From positions 4,154,001 through 4,218,000 of the forward strand of contig NZ_AP022590.1 in the NCBI RefSeq assembly GCF_010731775.1: a stretch of 64,000 nt of DNA, given 5' to 3'. The translations under genes were made by a program, and so were the position numbers. This DNA is from Mycobacterium mantenii. Its GTDB lineage: Bacteria; Actinomycetota; Actinomycetes; Mycobacteriales; Mycobacteriaceae. The notes beneath the pieces were generated by a model that was not told the DNA's origin, did not search any database, and saw only the letters and a list, made by a program, of their open reading frames with translations. Positions 22,691-31,343 of the stretch are shown here, one piece after another (the first letter of the stretch is position 1; each line of letters begins with the position of its first letter).

Positions 22691-25600
22691 ATGACCGATG
22701 ACGCGAAGCGCACGAAAGTTAGCTCTAAAAGCCCGATCAGCGCAACGCGGCAACAGGTGACCCAACGCATTCGCGAGTTGAACGCCCACGACGGCGAGTT
22801 CCGTGCCGGCACGCCCGATCCCGGCCTGCAGCGCGCGGCACGCCAACCCGGCCTTCGACTCCCGCACATCCTGGAAATCTTTGCCGAGGGCTACGCCGAT
22901 CGCCCAGCACTGGGCTGGCGCGCCCGCTCTTTGAGCACCGACCCCGCCACCGGCCGCACCAGCGCGCCGCTGCTGACCCGCTTCGACACCATGACCTATC
23001 GCGAACTGTGGGCCAATGTCCGCGCCATCGCTGGCGCCTGGCGACACGACGTCACCAATCCCGTTGCGCCCGGCGACTTCGTCGCCACCGTCGGTTTCTC
23101 GAGCGCCGAGTACCTCACCATCGATCTGGTGTGCGCCTACCTCGGGCTGGTGGCCGTGCCACTGCAGCACAACACGACGGTGTCACGGCTGACGCCGATC
23201 GTCGAGGAGGTCGAGCCATCGATTTTGGCGGCCGGCGTGGAGTATCTCGACCTCGCCGTCGAAGCGGCGCTGGGTAGCTCGTCGTTGCGGCGTTTGGTGG
23301 TTTTCGACTACCAGCCCGAGGTCGACGATCAGCGCGAGGCCGTCGAACGCGCGCAGGCGAAGCTGTCGAGTGCCGGCATCACGGTGACCATCGAGACCCT
23401 CGATGAGGTGATCGAACGCGGGCGAACCCTGCCGCCGGAGCCGATGTTCACCGGCGACACTGACGAGCGGCTGGCCATGATCATGTACACGTCGGGCAGC
23501 ACCGGATTGCCCAAGGGCGCGATGTACACCGAGCGGATGTTGTGCAAGCTGTGGACCACCGAACTGATGCCCGACTTCGCGGACACTCCGGTGATCAACG
23601 TGAATTTCATGCCGCTGAATCATCTGGGTGGCCGGATACCGCTGTCGACGGCGTTCCAGGCGGGCGGAACCAGTTATTTCGTCCCGGAAAGCGACTTGTC
23701 GACCCTGTTCGAAGACTGGAACCTGGTGCGGCCCACCGAATTGGGGCTGGTGCCGCGGGTAGCGGAGATGCTGTACCAGCGGTACCAAAGTGCGGTCGAT
23801 CGACTCGAAGTTTCGGGTGCGGATACCGCCGCCGCCGAGGCGCAGGCACAAGCCGAGCTGCGCGAGCGGGTCCTCGGTGGACGCATCGTGACGGCCTTCT
23901 GTGGCACGGCACCACTGGCGGCGGAGATGCGAACGTTCATCGAAACCTGTTTGGACGTGCACGTTCTGGACGGGTACGGCCTGACCGAGGTCGGCATGGT
24001 GACCAAGGACGGCCGGATCACCCAGCCCCCGGTGCTGGACTACAGGCTTCTCGATGTTCCCGAGTTGGGTTATTTCCTCACCGACAAGCCTTATCCGCGA
24101 GGCGAATTGCTGGTGAAGTCGCTGACCGCCACACCCGGATACTTCAAGCGACCCGACGTCACCGCCAAGGCGTTCGATCCCGACGGCTACTACCGCACCG
24201 GTGACGTGATGGCCGAGCTGGAGCCGGGCCGGTTCGCCTATGTCGACCGTCGCAACAACGTCCTGAAGCTGGCCCAGGGTGAGTTCGTCGCCGTGGCGCG
24301 CCTGGAGGCGGTGTTCTCCAGTGCGGCCCTCGTGCGCCAGATCTTCGTCTACGGCAACAGCGAACGCCCCTATCTGTTGGCGGTTGTCGTCCCGACCGAC
24401 GATGCCGCGGCGAAGTACGCCGGCGACGCCGCCGGACTGAAGGCCGCGCTCAGCGCATCCCTGCGCCAGTCAGCCAAACTCGCCGACCTGCAGTCCTACG
24501 AGGCGCCCGTCGACTTTCTGGTCGAGACCGAGCCGTTCAGCGAGGACAACGGCCTGCTCTCCGGGGTGGGCAAGCTGCTGCGGCCAAAACTCAAGGAACA
24601 CTACGGCGCTCGGCTCGAACAGCTATACACGGAGCTGGCCGAAAACCGGGTCACCGAGTTGCGCGCCCTGCGCGAGGGCGCGGCCGACCACCCGGTGATC
24701 TTCACCCTCACCCGCGCCGCCGAGGCGCTGCTGGGCCTGGCCGGCGGTCCGCCCGGGCCGAACGCCCTGTTCATCGAGCTCGGCGGCGATTCCCTGTCGG
24801 CGCTGACCTTTTCCAACTTGCTGCACGACATCTTCGGCGTCGACGTGCCGGTGGGAATGATCACCGGCCCGGCAACCGATCTGGGTCAGCTCGCGGAATA
24901 CATCGAGTCCGAGCGCGAGTCCGGGTCGCGACGACCCACCTTCGCAACGGTGCACGGACGCGGGGCAACGCAGGTCCGCGCGGCGGATCTCACATTGGAC
25001 AAGTTCATCGATGCGGCCACCCTGGCCGCGGCCCCCGCGCTGCCGCGCGCGACCGGCGTACCGCAAACCGTGCTGCTCACCGGCGCCAACGGCTACCTCG
25101 GACGTTTCCTGGTTCTGGAGTGGCTGGAAAGGCTCGCCGAGACCGGCGGGAAACTCATCTCCATCATCCGCGCCGCCGATGTCGAGGGCGCCGCCAAACG
25201 ACTGGAGGCGGTGTTCGACAGCGGGGATCCGCAACTGCTGGAGCGGTTCCACACGCTGGCCGCCGACCACCTCGAGGTCATCGTCGGCGATATCGGCGAG
25301 CCGAATCTTGGTTTGGCACAAGCGACCTGGGAACGCTTCGCACGGGATGTGGATCTGATCGTGCACCCCGCCGCACTTGTCAACCACGTGTTGCCCTACG
25401 ACCAACTCTTCGGCCCCAATGTCGTGGGGACCGCCGAGCTGATTCGCCTGGCGGTGACGACACGGATCAAACCCGTCACGTATATGTCGACCGTAGCGGT
25501 GGCCCTGTCGGTCGATCCCGCCGCGTTCGCCGAGGACGGCGACATCCGCAGCGTCAGCGCGTTACGGCCGGTCGATGACAGCTATGCGAACGGGTACGCG

Positions 25601-26272
25601 ACCAGCAAGTGGGCCGGTGAGGTGTTGCTGCGCGAGGCGCACGACCTGTGCGGATTGCCGGTCGCGGTGTTCCGGTCCGACATGATCCTGGCGCACAGCC
25701 GGTACGCCGGGCAGCTGAACGTTCCAGATGCGTTCACCCGCTTGATATTCAGCCTGCTGACCACCGGGATCGCACCGGCATCCTTCTATCAGACCGATCC
25801 GCAGGGAAACCGGTCGGTGGCCCACTACGACGGCCTACCCGCCGACTTCGTGGCCGAAGCGGTGACCACCCTCGGTGAGCAGATCGCCACGGCCGCTGGA
25901 GATTCCGCAGCTTACCGCTCCTTCGACGTGATGAACCCGCACGACGACGGAATCTCGCTGGATGTGTTCGTCGACTGGTTGATCGCCGCTGGGCACGGCA
26001 TCCGGCGCATCGACGACTACGACGAATGGCTGAGCCGGTTCACCACGGCCCTTCGTGCCCTGCCGGACAAGCAGCGTCAGCATTCGGTGTTGCCGCTGCT
26101 GGACGCCTACCGGAAACCCGAGACACCGTTGCGCGGCGCGCCCGCCCCCACCGAGGTCTTCCGTGGCGCGGTGCAGGCCGCGAAAATCGGCGCAGAAGCC
26201 GATATTCCGCATCTGTCGGCGGCCTTGATCGACAAGTACGTCACGGATCTTCGCTTGCTGGGCTTGGTGTAA
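22691..26272 (+). CDS. car: Carboxylic acid reductase (FadD9-type)
   Basis: 1193 aa. Three modules: an adenylation domain (about 60-650; [35 protein letters not shown]), a phosphopantetheine carrier domain with [11 protein letters not shown] (Ser about 700), and a short-chain reductase domain starting [14 protein letters not shown] (about 795). This is the A-T-R layout of CAR, which reduces carboxylic acids to aldehydes with ATP and NADPH after activation by a phosphopantetheinyl transferase. Start ATG 22691 lies downstream of GAGAGG. It stands alone after ldtA; FadD9 of M. tuberculosis is at a different locus, so this copy has a distinct context. Confidence 0.96.
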   Translation: MTDDAKRTKVSSKSPISATRQQVTQRIRELNAHDGEFRAGTPDPGLQRAARQPGLRLPHILEIFAEGYADRPALGWRARSLSTDPATGRTSAPLLTRFDTMTYRELWANVRAIAGAWRHDVTNPVAPGDFVATVGFSSAEYLTIDLVCAYLGLVAVPLQHNTTVSRLTPIVEEVEPSILAAGVEYLDLAVEAALGSSSLRRLVVFDYQPEVDDQREAVERAQAKLSSAGITVTIETLDEVIERGRTLPPEPMFTGDTDERLAMIMYTSGSTGLPKGAMYTERMLCKLWTTELMPDFADTPVINVNFMPLNHLGGRIPLSTAFQAGGTSYFVPESDLSTLFEDWNLVRPTELGLVPRVAEMLYQRYQSAVDRLEVSGADTAAAEAQAQAELRERVLGGRIVTAFCGTAPLAAEMRTFIETCLDVHVLDGYGLTEVGMVTKDGRITQPPVLDYRLLDVPELGYFLTDKPYPRGELLVKSLTATPGYFKRPDVTAKAFDPDGYYRTGDVMAELEPGRFAYVDRRNNVLKLAQGEFVAVARLEAVFSSAALVRQIFVYGNSERPYLLAVVVPTDDAAAKYAGDAAGLKAALSASLRQSAKLADLQSYEAPVDFLVETEPFSEDNGLLSGVGKLLRPKLKEHYGARLEQLYTELAENRVTELRALREGAADHPVIFTLTRAAEALLGLAGGPPGPNALFIELGGDSLSALTFSNLLHDIFGVDVPVGMITGPATDLGQLAEYIESERESGSRRPTFATVHGRGATQVRAADLTLDKFIDAATLAAAPALPRATGVPQTVLLTGANGYLGRFLVLEWLERLAETGGKLISIIRAADVEGAAKRLEAVFDSGDPQLLERFHTLAADHLEVIVGDIGEPNLGLAQATWERFARDVDLIVHPAALVNHVLPYDQLFGPNVVGTAELIRLAVTTRIKPVTYMSTVAVALSVDPAAFAEDGDIRSVSALRPVDDSYANGYATSKWAGEVLLREAHDLCGLPVAVFRSDMILAHSRYAGQLNVPDAFTRLIFSLLTTGIAPASFYQTDPQGNRSVAHYDGLPADFVAEAVTTLGEQIATAAGDSAAYRSFDVMNPHDDGISLDVFVDWLIAAGHGIRRIDDYDEWLSRFTTALRALPDKQRQHSVLPLLDAYRKPETPLRGAPAPTEVFRGAVQAAKIGAEADIPHLSAALIDKYVTDLRLLGLV

Positions 26273-26282
26273 TCACGAGGAG

Positions 26283-26900
26283 CTAACCGGGCAGCCCGTT
26301 CTTGATCGCGGCATCCTGCTTGCGACCGACGTCGAGGGCGAAGGCCGGATCGATCGGGTCGTTGGGCGCGCTGTCGAATTCCAGGGTGACCAGTGCCTTA
26401 CCCTCGGTGAAGACCAGGACCGTCATCGCTTGGGAGTTGTCCGGTGAGGTACCCGAGATCATCGTCCCGTTGGCGCCGACGGCAAGCGGTTGCCAGCTCC
26501 CACTCACCTTGCCGTTGTAACTGCGTTGGGTGGTGGCCAATTCGGCCGCAGCCGACGATGGATCCGCCGCGACCACGATGGTGTCCCACAGCCGACGGCT
26601 GCTGTCGGTGTTGGCGAACAGCTGGGCGACCCCCGGCGCGTTGTTGGGATTGAGCATCGGCGACTGCGGCGCCGTGAGGCCGCCCCCGACGTCGTTCGGC
26701 TTGATCAACAAGAAGCCGTAGTCCGAGGGCTGGCCCGACGGCGGCCCAGTGACCACGCTCGAACTGGTCGAAGCGGCGGTGCTCGACGCCGTCGCCGATG
26801 ACGGCGAGGCTTTGTCGGCGCTGCCGCATCCGGCGCTCGCGGCGCCGACCACGACGACGACAACGGCCCAGCCGGCCATGCCGATCCGATCAACCTCCAC
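26283..26900 (-). CDS. Putative lipoprotein of unknown function
   Basis: 205 aa if GTG 26900 (after AAGGAAA) is the start; ATG 26879 is the alternative. A hydrophobic WAVVVVVVGAASAGC ends in a good lipobox (ASAGC), followed by a Ser/Thr/Ala linker and a globular domain with YGFLLIKPNDVGGGL and SRRLWDTIVVAAD. It resembles mycobacterial secreted sensor-like lipoproteins in style, but I do not recognise a specific family member. It ends 10 bases from the end of car on the opposite strand. Envelope location is well supported; function is not. Confidence 0.75.
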   Translation of the reverse strand: MEVDRIGMAGWAVVVVVVGAASAGCGSADKASPSSATASSTAASTSSSVVTGPPSGQPSDYGFLLIKPNDVGGGLTAPQSPMLNPNNAPGVAQLFANTDSSRRLWDTIVVAADPSSAAAELATTQRSYNGKVSGSWQPLAVGANGTMISGTSPDNSQAMTVLVFTEGKALVTLEFDSAPNDPIDPAFALDVGRKQDAAIKNGLPG

Positions 26901-27081
26901 GCACTTTCCTTCCACATGTCATCGGTATCCGGCTCGCACCGCGGCTCCCGACGCCGCCGGCGAAATGCTGGTGTGAACCAGGCGTGCTACGAACATATGC
27001 CCACCGCGCCCCCGGTGGGTAGCGCTTTGACGTGCCTATGCTGGCGTGGGTGACAGCATCCTCGCGCGGAACGGAATCGGT

Positions 27082-28026
27082 ATGACGGCTGCGGCGGCGC
27101 GCGCGGTACGGTTCGACCGGTACGGGGGACCCGAGGTCCTGTACGTGGCCGACATCGAGATGCCCTCCCCCGGGCCGGATGAGGTGGTCGTCGAAGTGCG
27201 CGCCGCCGGGATAAACCCCGGCGAGGCCGGCATCCGGGTGGGGGCAATGCACGAAATGTTCCCGGCCACCTTTCCCTCCGGTGAAGGCAGTGATCTGGCC
27301 GGCGTCGTCACCGCCGTCGCCCCCGGGGTCACCGAGTTCTCGGTCGGCGATGAAGTCCTGGGGTTCAGCCTGCGCCGGTCCAGCCACGCCACCCACACCG
27401 CGGTTCCGGTCGACCAATTGATCCGCAAGCCCGCCCAACTCGGTTGGGAGGCAGCGGGTTCACTCTATGTCGCCGGTGTGACTGCCTACGCGGCCGTCCG
27501 CGCGGTGGCGCCTCAACCGGGTGAGACGATTGCCGTGTCGGCCGCCGCGGGCGGGGTGGGCAGCCTGGTCGTGCAGCTTCTGGTATTACGCAAGGCGCGG
27601 GTGCTCGGCATCGCGGGGCCGGGTAACGCCGACTGGCTGCGCGCGCACGGCGTTGTCCCGATCGCCTACGGTGACGGGCTCGCCGAGCGGTTGCGTGAGG
27701 CGGCGCCGGACGGAATCGACGCGTTCATCGACCTGTTCGGCCCGGACTACGTCCAGCTCGCCGTCGATCTCGGCGTGGCGCCCCAGCGGATCGACACCAT
27801 CATCTCCTTCCAGAAGGCGGGCGAGGTCGGCGCCAAGACCGAAGGCAGCATGGATGCCTCGACACCCCAGGTGCTCGCCGAGATGGCCGACCTGATCGCG
27901 TCCGGCGCCATCGACTTCGACATCGCCGCGACCTACCCGCTGGACCGGGTCGCCGACGCGTATGCCGAGCTCGAGCAGCGGCACACCCACGGGAAAATCG
28001 TTCTGCTGCCGACCAACTCACAATGA
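27082..28026 (+). CDS. Zinc-independent quinone oxidoreductase-like MDR protein
   Basis: 314 aa from ATG 27082; GTG 27046 would add 12 residues. GroES-like N-terminus (VRFDRYGGPEVLYVADIEMP, GSDLAGVVTAVAPGV) and a Rossmann domain with the AAAGGVGSLVVQLL nucleotide motif near 165. No zinc cysteines, so it belongs with the NADPH quinone oxidoreductases. The late segment ATYPLDRVADAYAELEQRHTHGKIVL is typical. Its last 9 bases overlap the end of the convergent NRAMP gene. Substrate unknown. Confidence 0.88.
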   Translation: MTAAAARAVRFDRYGGPEVLYVADIEMPSPGPDEVVVEVRAAGINPGEAGIRVGAMHEMFPATFPSGEGSDLAGVVTAVAPGVTEFSVGDEVLGFSLRRSSHATHTAVPVDQLIRKPAQLGWEAAGSLYVAGVTAYAAVRAVAPQPGETIAVSAAAGGVGSLVVQLLVLRKARVLGIAGPGNADWLRAHGVVPIAYGDGLAERLREAAPDGIDAFIDLFGPDYVQLAVDLGVAPQRIDTIISFQKAGEVGAKTEGSMDASTPQVLAEMADLIASGAIDFDIAATYPLDRVADAYAELEQRHTHGKIVLLPTNSQ

Positions 28027-29817
28027 GGTGGCCGGCCCGACCACACCGGCTTGGACGATTTTGATGATGACGAAAGCGACCGCCACCACCAGGTACCCCC
28101 GCAGCGTGAATAGCCCCGCCCGGCGCATCGGCGACATCGTCGGCCGATCGAGCATCGCGAGGTGGGGGGTCTGCCAGCCGGCCCGGTCCTGGCGACGGAT
28201 GGCCCGCCGCTCGGCACGCGTCAGCGACGAGGCGCCGTCGAGTTCGTCGACCTCCTCCGGGTCCAGGCCGAGCGTGCGCACGATGGCGTTGGCGTCGGAC
28301 AGGTTGCGGCATCGCCGGCCGGCGATGATCATTATCGTGCCGCCGACGATGCCTAGCACCGCTCCGCCGGCAAGGCCCTCCTCGAGAGTGGCGGTGGACA
28401 GGTCCGGGAAGAACGTGGCGGCCGTCAAAGCCAGCGACAGCAGCACCAGACACCACACGATGGTCCACGCAATGATGTTCTGCCGCACGGTGTTCACCCA
28501 CGGGCCCAGCACCGCCCGGTCGTTGCACAGCAGCACCAGAAACACGGTGGCCGAGGGAAGCAGGACACCGGCGAGCGCCTGGACGCCCTGGGTCACCAGG
28601 CCCAGGATGTGGTCGGGGCTGAAGGAGACCGCCGCCGAAACGCCGAGCAGTATCGCGTAGCCGCCGTAGAACAGCGGGGCCTCGCTGATCTTCCAATGCA
28701 ACGAGTGCCGCTTGCCCATGGCGTCACCGACCGCATAGGTGGTCGCCAGGCCGACGGCGTTGGCGCCGATCAGTGACGCGTCCAGCAGGATGATCGCGAA
28801 CAACACACCCACCGTGCCGCCCAGGTGCCTCGACAATCCCGAAGCGACCGCGCCCGCATCGGTGAAGTGACCCGCATCGGCGGTGCCGGTCAATCCGAAC
28901 GCCGCGACGACCATCAGCGCCGTCGCGCCGACCATGACCACGACGATTCCGATGGCCAAATCCGCTCTCCCATAGGGAATCCAGCGGGCGGTGATGCGCT
29001 TGTCCACCACGTTGGACTGCTGGAAGAACAGCTGCCACGGGGCGACCGTGGTGCCCACGATCGCGACCACCAGCAGCAGCACCGTCGAGTTGAGCCCACC
29101 CGGGAACTGCGGTATCAGGCCGGCCACGGTCGCTTTCGGGGTCGGGTGCACCAGCCAAACCATCGGGAAGATCAGCACGTTGACCGCGATCAGCAGGAAC
29201 ATCAACCGCTCCCAGCGGCGGAACGACCCGCCGGCCACCACCGCGAACAGCAGCACGGCCGCGGCCGGCACGGCGACGATCCTCGGGCAACCTAGGTACC
29301 CGAGAGCCAATGAGACACCGATGAATTCGGTCACGATCGTCAAGGCGTTCAGGACCAACAGATCACCCACGCTGAAGGCGCCCCAGAACTTGCCGAACCG
29401 CTCGAATATCAAGCGCGCGTGCCCAACCCGGGCCACGGCACCGAGCCGCAGCACCATTTCCTGGTTCACGTACAGCACCGGAATCAGCAGTGCCAGCGTC
29501 CACAACAGGCCCATGCCGTAGTTCTGGCCGGCCTGCGCATAGGTCGCGACGCCACCGGCGTCGTTGTCGCCCACCATGACGATCAGTCCGGGACCGGTGA
29601 TGACGGCCAGTGTGCGCAGGCGGCGCCAACGCCCGCTGAACGCCCCGTAGGTGCCGTCTCCATCGCGCCGGATGCGCCCGAACGCGCCGACGATGTCGCC
29701 AACGTGTCCGGAATCCAGCACCGTCCAGCTCTGCGTCTCGCCGGGTACGCCTTCCGGCGCGGCAGCGGTCCGGCCGAACCCCGAGCCGCGGCGGCCGCCG
29801 GTGTGGATCGAAGTCAT
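28018..29817 (-). CDS. NRAMP-related divalent cation transporter, probable Mg2+ transporter (NrmT-like)
   Basis: 599 aa; ATG 29817 follows GCGAGGA. Eleven or so membrane helices plus a hydrophilic C-terminal section from about residue 510. TM1 has GPGLIVMVGDNDAGG: the metal Asp (D86) of the NRAMP motif DPGN is kept but the Asn is Gly. TM6 has TTVAPWQ (A259-P260-W261) where Mn/Fe transporters have the selective Met-Pro-His. Loss of that Met is known to relax discrimination against Mg2+ and Ca2+, and NRAMP-related Mg transporters (NrmT) lack it. An M-box Mg2+ riboswitch lies upstream on the same strand (30399-30565), strongly supporting Mg2+ uptake. Confidence 0.88.
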   Translation of the reverse strand: MTSIHTGGRRGSGFGRTAAAPEGVPGETQSWTVLDSGHVGDIVGAFGRIRRDGDGTYGAFSGRWRRLRTLAVITGPGLIVMVGDNDAGGVATYAQAGQNYGMGLLWTLALLIPVLYVNQEMVLRLGAVARVGHARLIFERFGKFWGAFSVGDLLVLNALTIVTEFIGVSLALGYLGCPRIVAVPAAAVLLFAVVAGGSFRRWERLMFLLIAVNVLIFPMVWLVHPTPKATVAGLIPQFPGGLNSTVLLLVVAIVGTTVAPWQLFFQQSNVVDKRITARWIPYGRADLAIGIVVVMVGATALMVVAAFGLTGTADAGHFTDAGAVASGLSRHLGGTVGVLFAIILLDASLIGANAVGLATTYAVGDAMGKRHSLHWKISEAPLFYGGYAILLGVSAAVSFSPDHILGLVTQGVQALAGVLLPSATVFLVLLCNDRAVLGPWVNTVRQNIIAWTIVWCLVLLSLALTAATFFPDLSTATLEEGLAGGAVLGIVGGTIMIIAGRRCRNLSDANAIVRTLGLDPEEVDELDGASSLTRAERRAIRRQDRAGWQTPHLAMLDRPTMSPMRRAGLFTLRGYLVVAVAFVIIKIVQAGVVGPATSL

Positions 29818-29940
29818 CGAATCCTCGCTATCTCGAAGGGTTCTCACCTCGCGGTGAGGCAGTCGTGGTTGCGGCACTCAACGCGCCCGCGGCGACGGGC
29901 GGCACTGGGGTGGCCCAGCGGCGCCCGCCGCGGCAGTGGT

Positions 29941-30156
29941 TCAACGGTGGTTGCTGCCGGAACCCGAGGCGTGCCCACCCAGCGACGCGGTGACCACCGC
30001 GATCGGCATCCTCGAGACATACAGGTTGGCCCGCTCCTGCGGGGTCAGGCCGGCCCTCAGGTGAAATCTGTTGGCCAGCAACCGGCCTGCACGCAGCATC
30101 GACCGTCCGCGCATCCGGGAAGCGGCGGCAATACGGTGTGTGACAACAAAAGCCAT
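29941..30156 (-). CDS. Small basic protein between M-box and NRAMP-like gene
   Basis: 71 aa. ATG 30156 is preceded by an excellent ribosome site (AGGAGAAGAAGATC). The protein is rich in Arg and Ala, with LRAGRLLANRFHLRAGLTPQ in the middle and a Gly/Ser tail; no signal peptide or clear membrane helix. I do not recognise the family. It lies between the M-box riboswitch and the transporter (123 bases upstream of it) and is probably co-transcribed and Mg2+-controlled. It could be a regulator or partner of the transporter; that is inference. Confidence 0.65.
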   Translation of the reverse strand: MAFVVTHRIAAASRMRGRSMLRAGRLLANRFHLRAGLTPQERANLYVSRMPIAVVTASLGGHASGSGSNHR

Positions 30157-30226
30157 GATCTTCTTCTCCTGACGGAGGTCCGATCGGCGTCGGCACAGCG
30201 TGTCAGCCGCGCAGGACCAGGCGAGG

Positions 30227-30301
30227 TCAAGCGGTGCGCGAAATGCCGGAACCGGATCGGGACAAGACGGATTTCGGATAGGGACTATCGCCGGGACTCA
30301 T
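30227..30301 (-). CDS. Possible 24-residue leader peptide downstream of the M-box
   Basis: ATG 30301 follows GGAGGTGAGGGCGAG, a strong ribosome site, and the frame closes at TGA 30227. The peptide begins MSPGDSPYPK, with prolines at 3, 7 and 9, then is Ser/Arg-rich. Proline-containing leaders modulate Mg2+ transporter genes in enterobacteria (MgtL). Placement between an M-box and its genes makes a similar role conceivable. It may also be chance. Confidence 0.35.
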   Translation of the reverse strand: MSPGDSPYPKSVLSRSGSGISRTA

Positions 30302-30374
30302 CTCGCCCTCACCTCCTCACGGCCAAGACACACGCGGGTGTCACCACGTTCACCTGAACGAAAGAGGCAGGAAG

Positions 30375-30398
30375 GACCCACGGCACATACCGCGGGTC
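30375..30398 (-). terminator. Terminator-like hairpin in the M-box expression platform
   Basis: Reading leftwards, GACCCGCGG and CCGTGGGTC form a 9-bp stem (one G-T pair) with a 6-base loop, followed by pyrimidine-rich CTTCCTGCCTCTTT. It starts directly after the 3' strand of the aptamer's P1 helix, where a ligand-dependent terminator would sit. No pure T-tract, as often in mycobacteria. Confidence 0.55.
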
Positions 30399-30565
30399 GC
30401 ACCCCTCTCGTCGGAGCTTCGGCACTGCACGGCGTATCCGGAACATTCCAGAAGCCACTTGGGCTCAACCCTTGGGTCCGGGAAGAGCTGTCCTGACCCG
30501 GGGCGTCTCTCGACGTTCGGGGTCAGTGGCCTGTATCCATGCAGACGCCTCACCTACCGAGGTGC
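30399..30565 (-). promoter_or_regulatory. M-box (ykoK leader) Mg2+ riboswitch aptamer
   Basis: Read on the minus strand, about 167 nt long, the usual size. It opens with GCACCTCGGTAGGTGAGGC, close to the M-box consensus GUUAGGUGAGGCUCC. It continues with GTCGAGAGACGCC (consensus GUCCAAAGACGCC), a GGGTCAGGACAG block, and near the 3' end has GTGCAGTGCCGAAGCTCCGA (consensus AUACAGUGCUAAAGCUCUACGA). The outer P1 arms GCACC and GGTGC pair. M-box RNAs sense Mg2+ and turn off Mg2+ transporter genes. Here it precedes the 71-aa protein and the NRAMP-like transporter. Boundaries are good to about 10 nt. Confidence 0.93.
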
Positions 30566-30680
30566 TTGCGGAACCCATGGTTCCACGCGGTCGAGAGCTC
30601 GTCAAACCGGCTTTACGCATCCCTGACGCCGAGACCCGGCTCCCAGGGCAAGCTCAGTCCGGAAGCCTAGGCTCGATGCC

Positions 30681-31340
30681 ATGACCACAACGTTGCAGGA
30701 TTCCCGGGTCGCGTCGACGCTCGACCGCATGTACGCCGAGTCGAAAAACCAGATGTCGCTGCTGCGCGAGCGGCGCGGCACGTTCGATCGGCCGATGACC
30801 GCGCAGGAGCGGGCCGACGCAATGAGCGAGTTCTACATTCCGGTGACACCGGAAGCCGGCCGGTTGTTGTATTCGCTGGTACGGGCCACCCGCCCGGCGA
30901 CGATCGTCGAGTTCGGTATGTCTTTCGGCATTTCCGCCGTGCACCTGGCCGCCGCGGTGCGTGACAACCGCACCGGCCGGGTGGTGACCACCGAGCTGAG
31001 TGACACCAAGATCGCTGCCGCCAAGCAGACCTTCGCCGAGACCGGCCTCGACGACGTCATCACCATCCTCGAAGGCGATGCGTTGTCCACGCTGGCGGAC
31101 CTGCCCTGGCCCGTCGATTTCGTATTGCTCGACGGTTGGAAAGACCTGTACTTACCGGTGCTCGAGCTGCTGGAGCCGCGGCTGTCGCCCGGCGTGCTGG
31201 TCATCGCCGACAACGCCAGTTCGGCCGACATGGCGCCCTATCTGAACCGGGTGCGCAACCCCGATAACGGCTACGTGAGCTTTAACTTCCAGGTTCGCGA
31301 CAGCGACAGCATGGAGATCAGCTGCCGCACAGGCGGTTAG
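30681..31340 (+). CDS. Class I SAM-dependent O-methyltransferase
   Basis: 219 aa. The SAM-binding motif I is TIVEFGMSFGISAVHLA (about 75-91), followed by VVTTELS, EGDALSTLADL and VDFVLLDGWKDLY with the catechol-type metal/substrate Asp, then VLVIADNAS. This is the caffeoyl-CoA/catechol O-methyltransferase-like family. Divergent from the M-box transcript. Its ribosome site is weak, so the message may be nearly leaderless. Substrate unknown. Confidence 0.88.
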   Translation: MTTTLQDSRVASTLDRMYAESKNQMSLLRERRGTFDRPMTAQERADAMSEFYIPVTPEAGRLLYSLVRATRPATIVEFGMSFGISAVHLAAAVRDNRTGRVVTTELSDTKIAAAKQTFAETGLDDVITILEGDALSTLADLPWPVDFVLLDGWKDLYLPVLELLEPRLSPGVLVIADNASSADMAPYLNRVRNPDNGYVSFNFQVRDSDSMEISCRTGG

Positions 31341-31343
31341 GGC

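Noticed and set aside
22691..26272. Reading car as a non-ribosomal peptide synthetase
   Set aside because: There is one adenylation domain, one carrier domain and a reductase, with no condensation domain; the length and motifs fit carboxylic acid reductase.
29419..30357. 312-codon plus-strand frame across the 5' part of the NRAMP gene and its leader
   Set aside because: Antisense to the transporter and the 71-aa gene; composition is not protein-like, no ribosome site.
30350..30553. 67-codon minus-strand frame within the M-box
   Set aside because: It coincides with the conserved structured RNA, so conservation would reflect the aptamer, not a peptide; no ribosome site.
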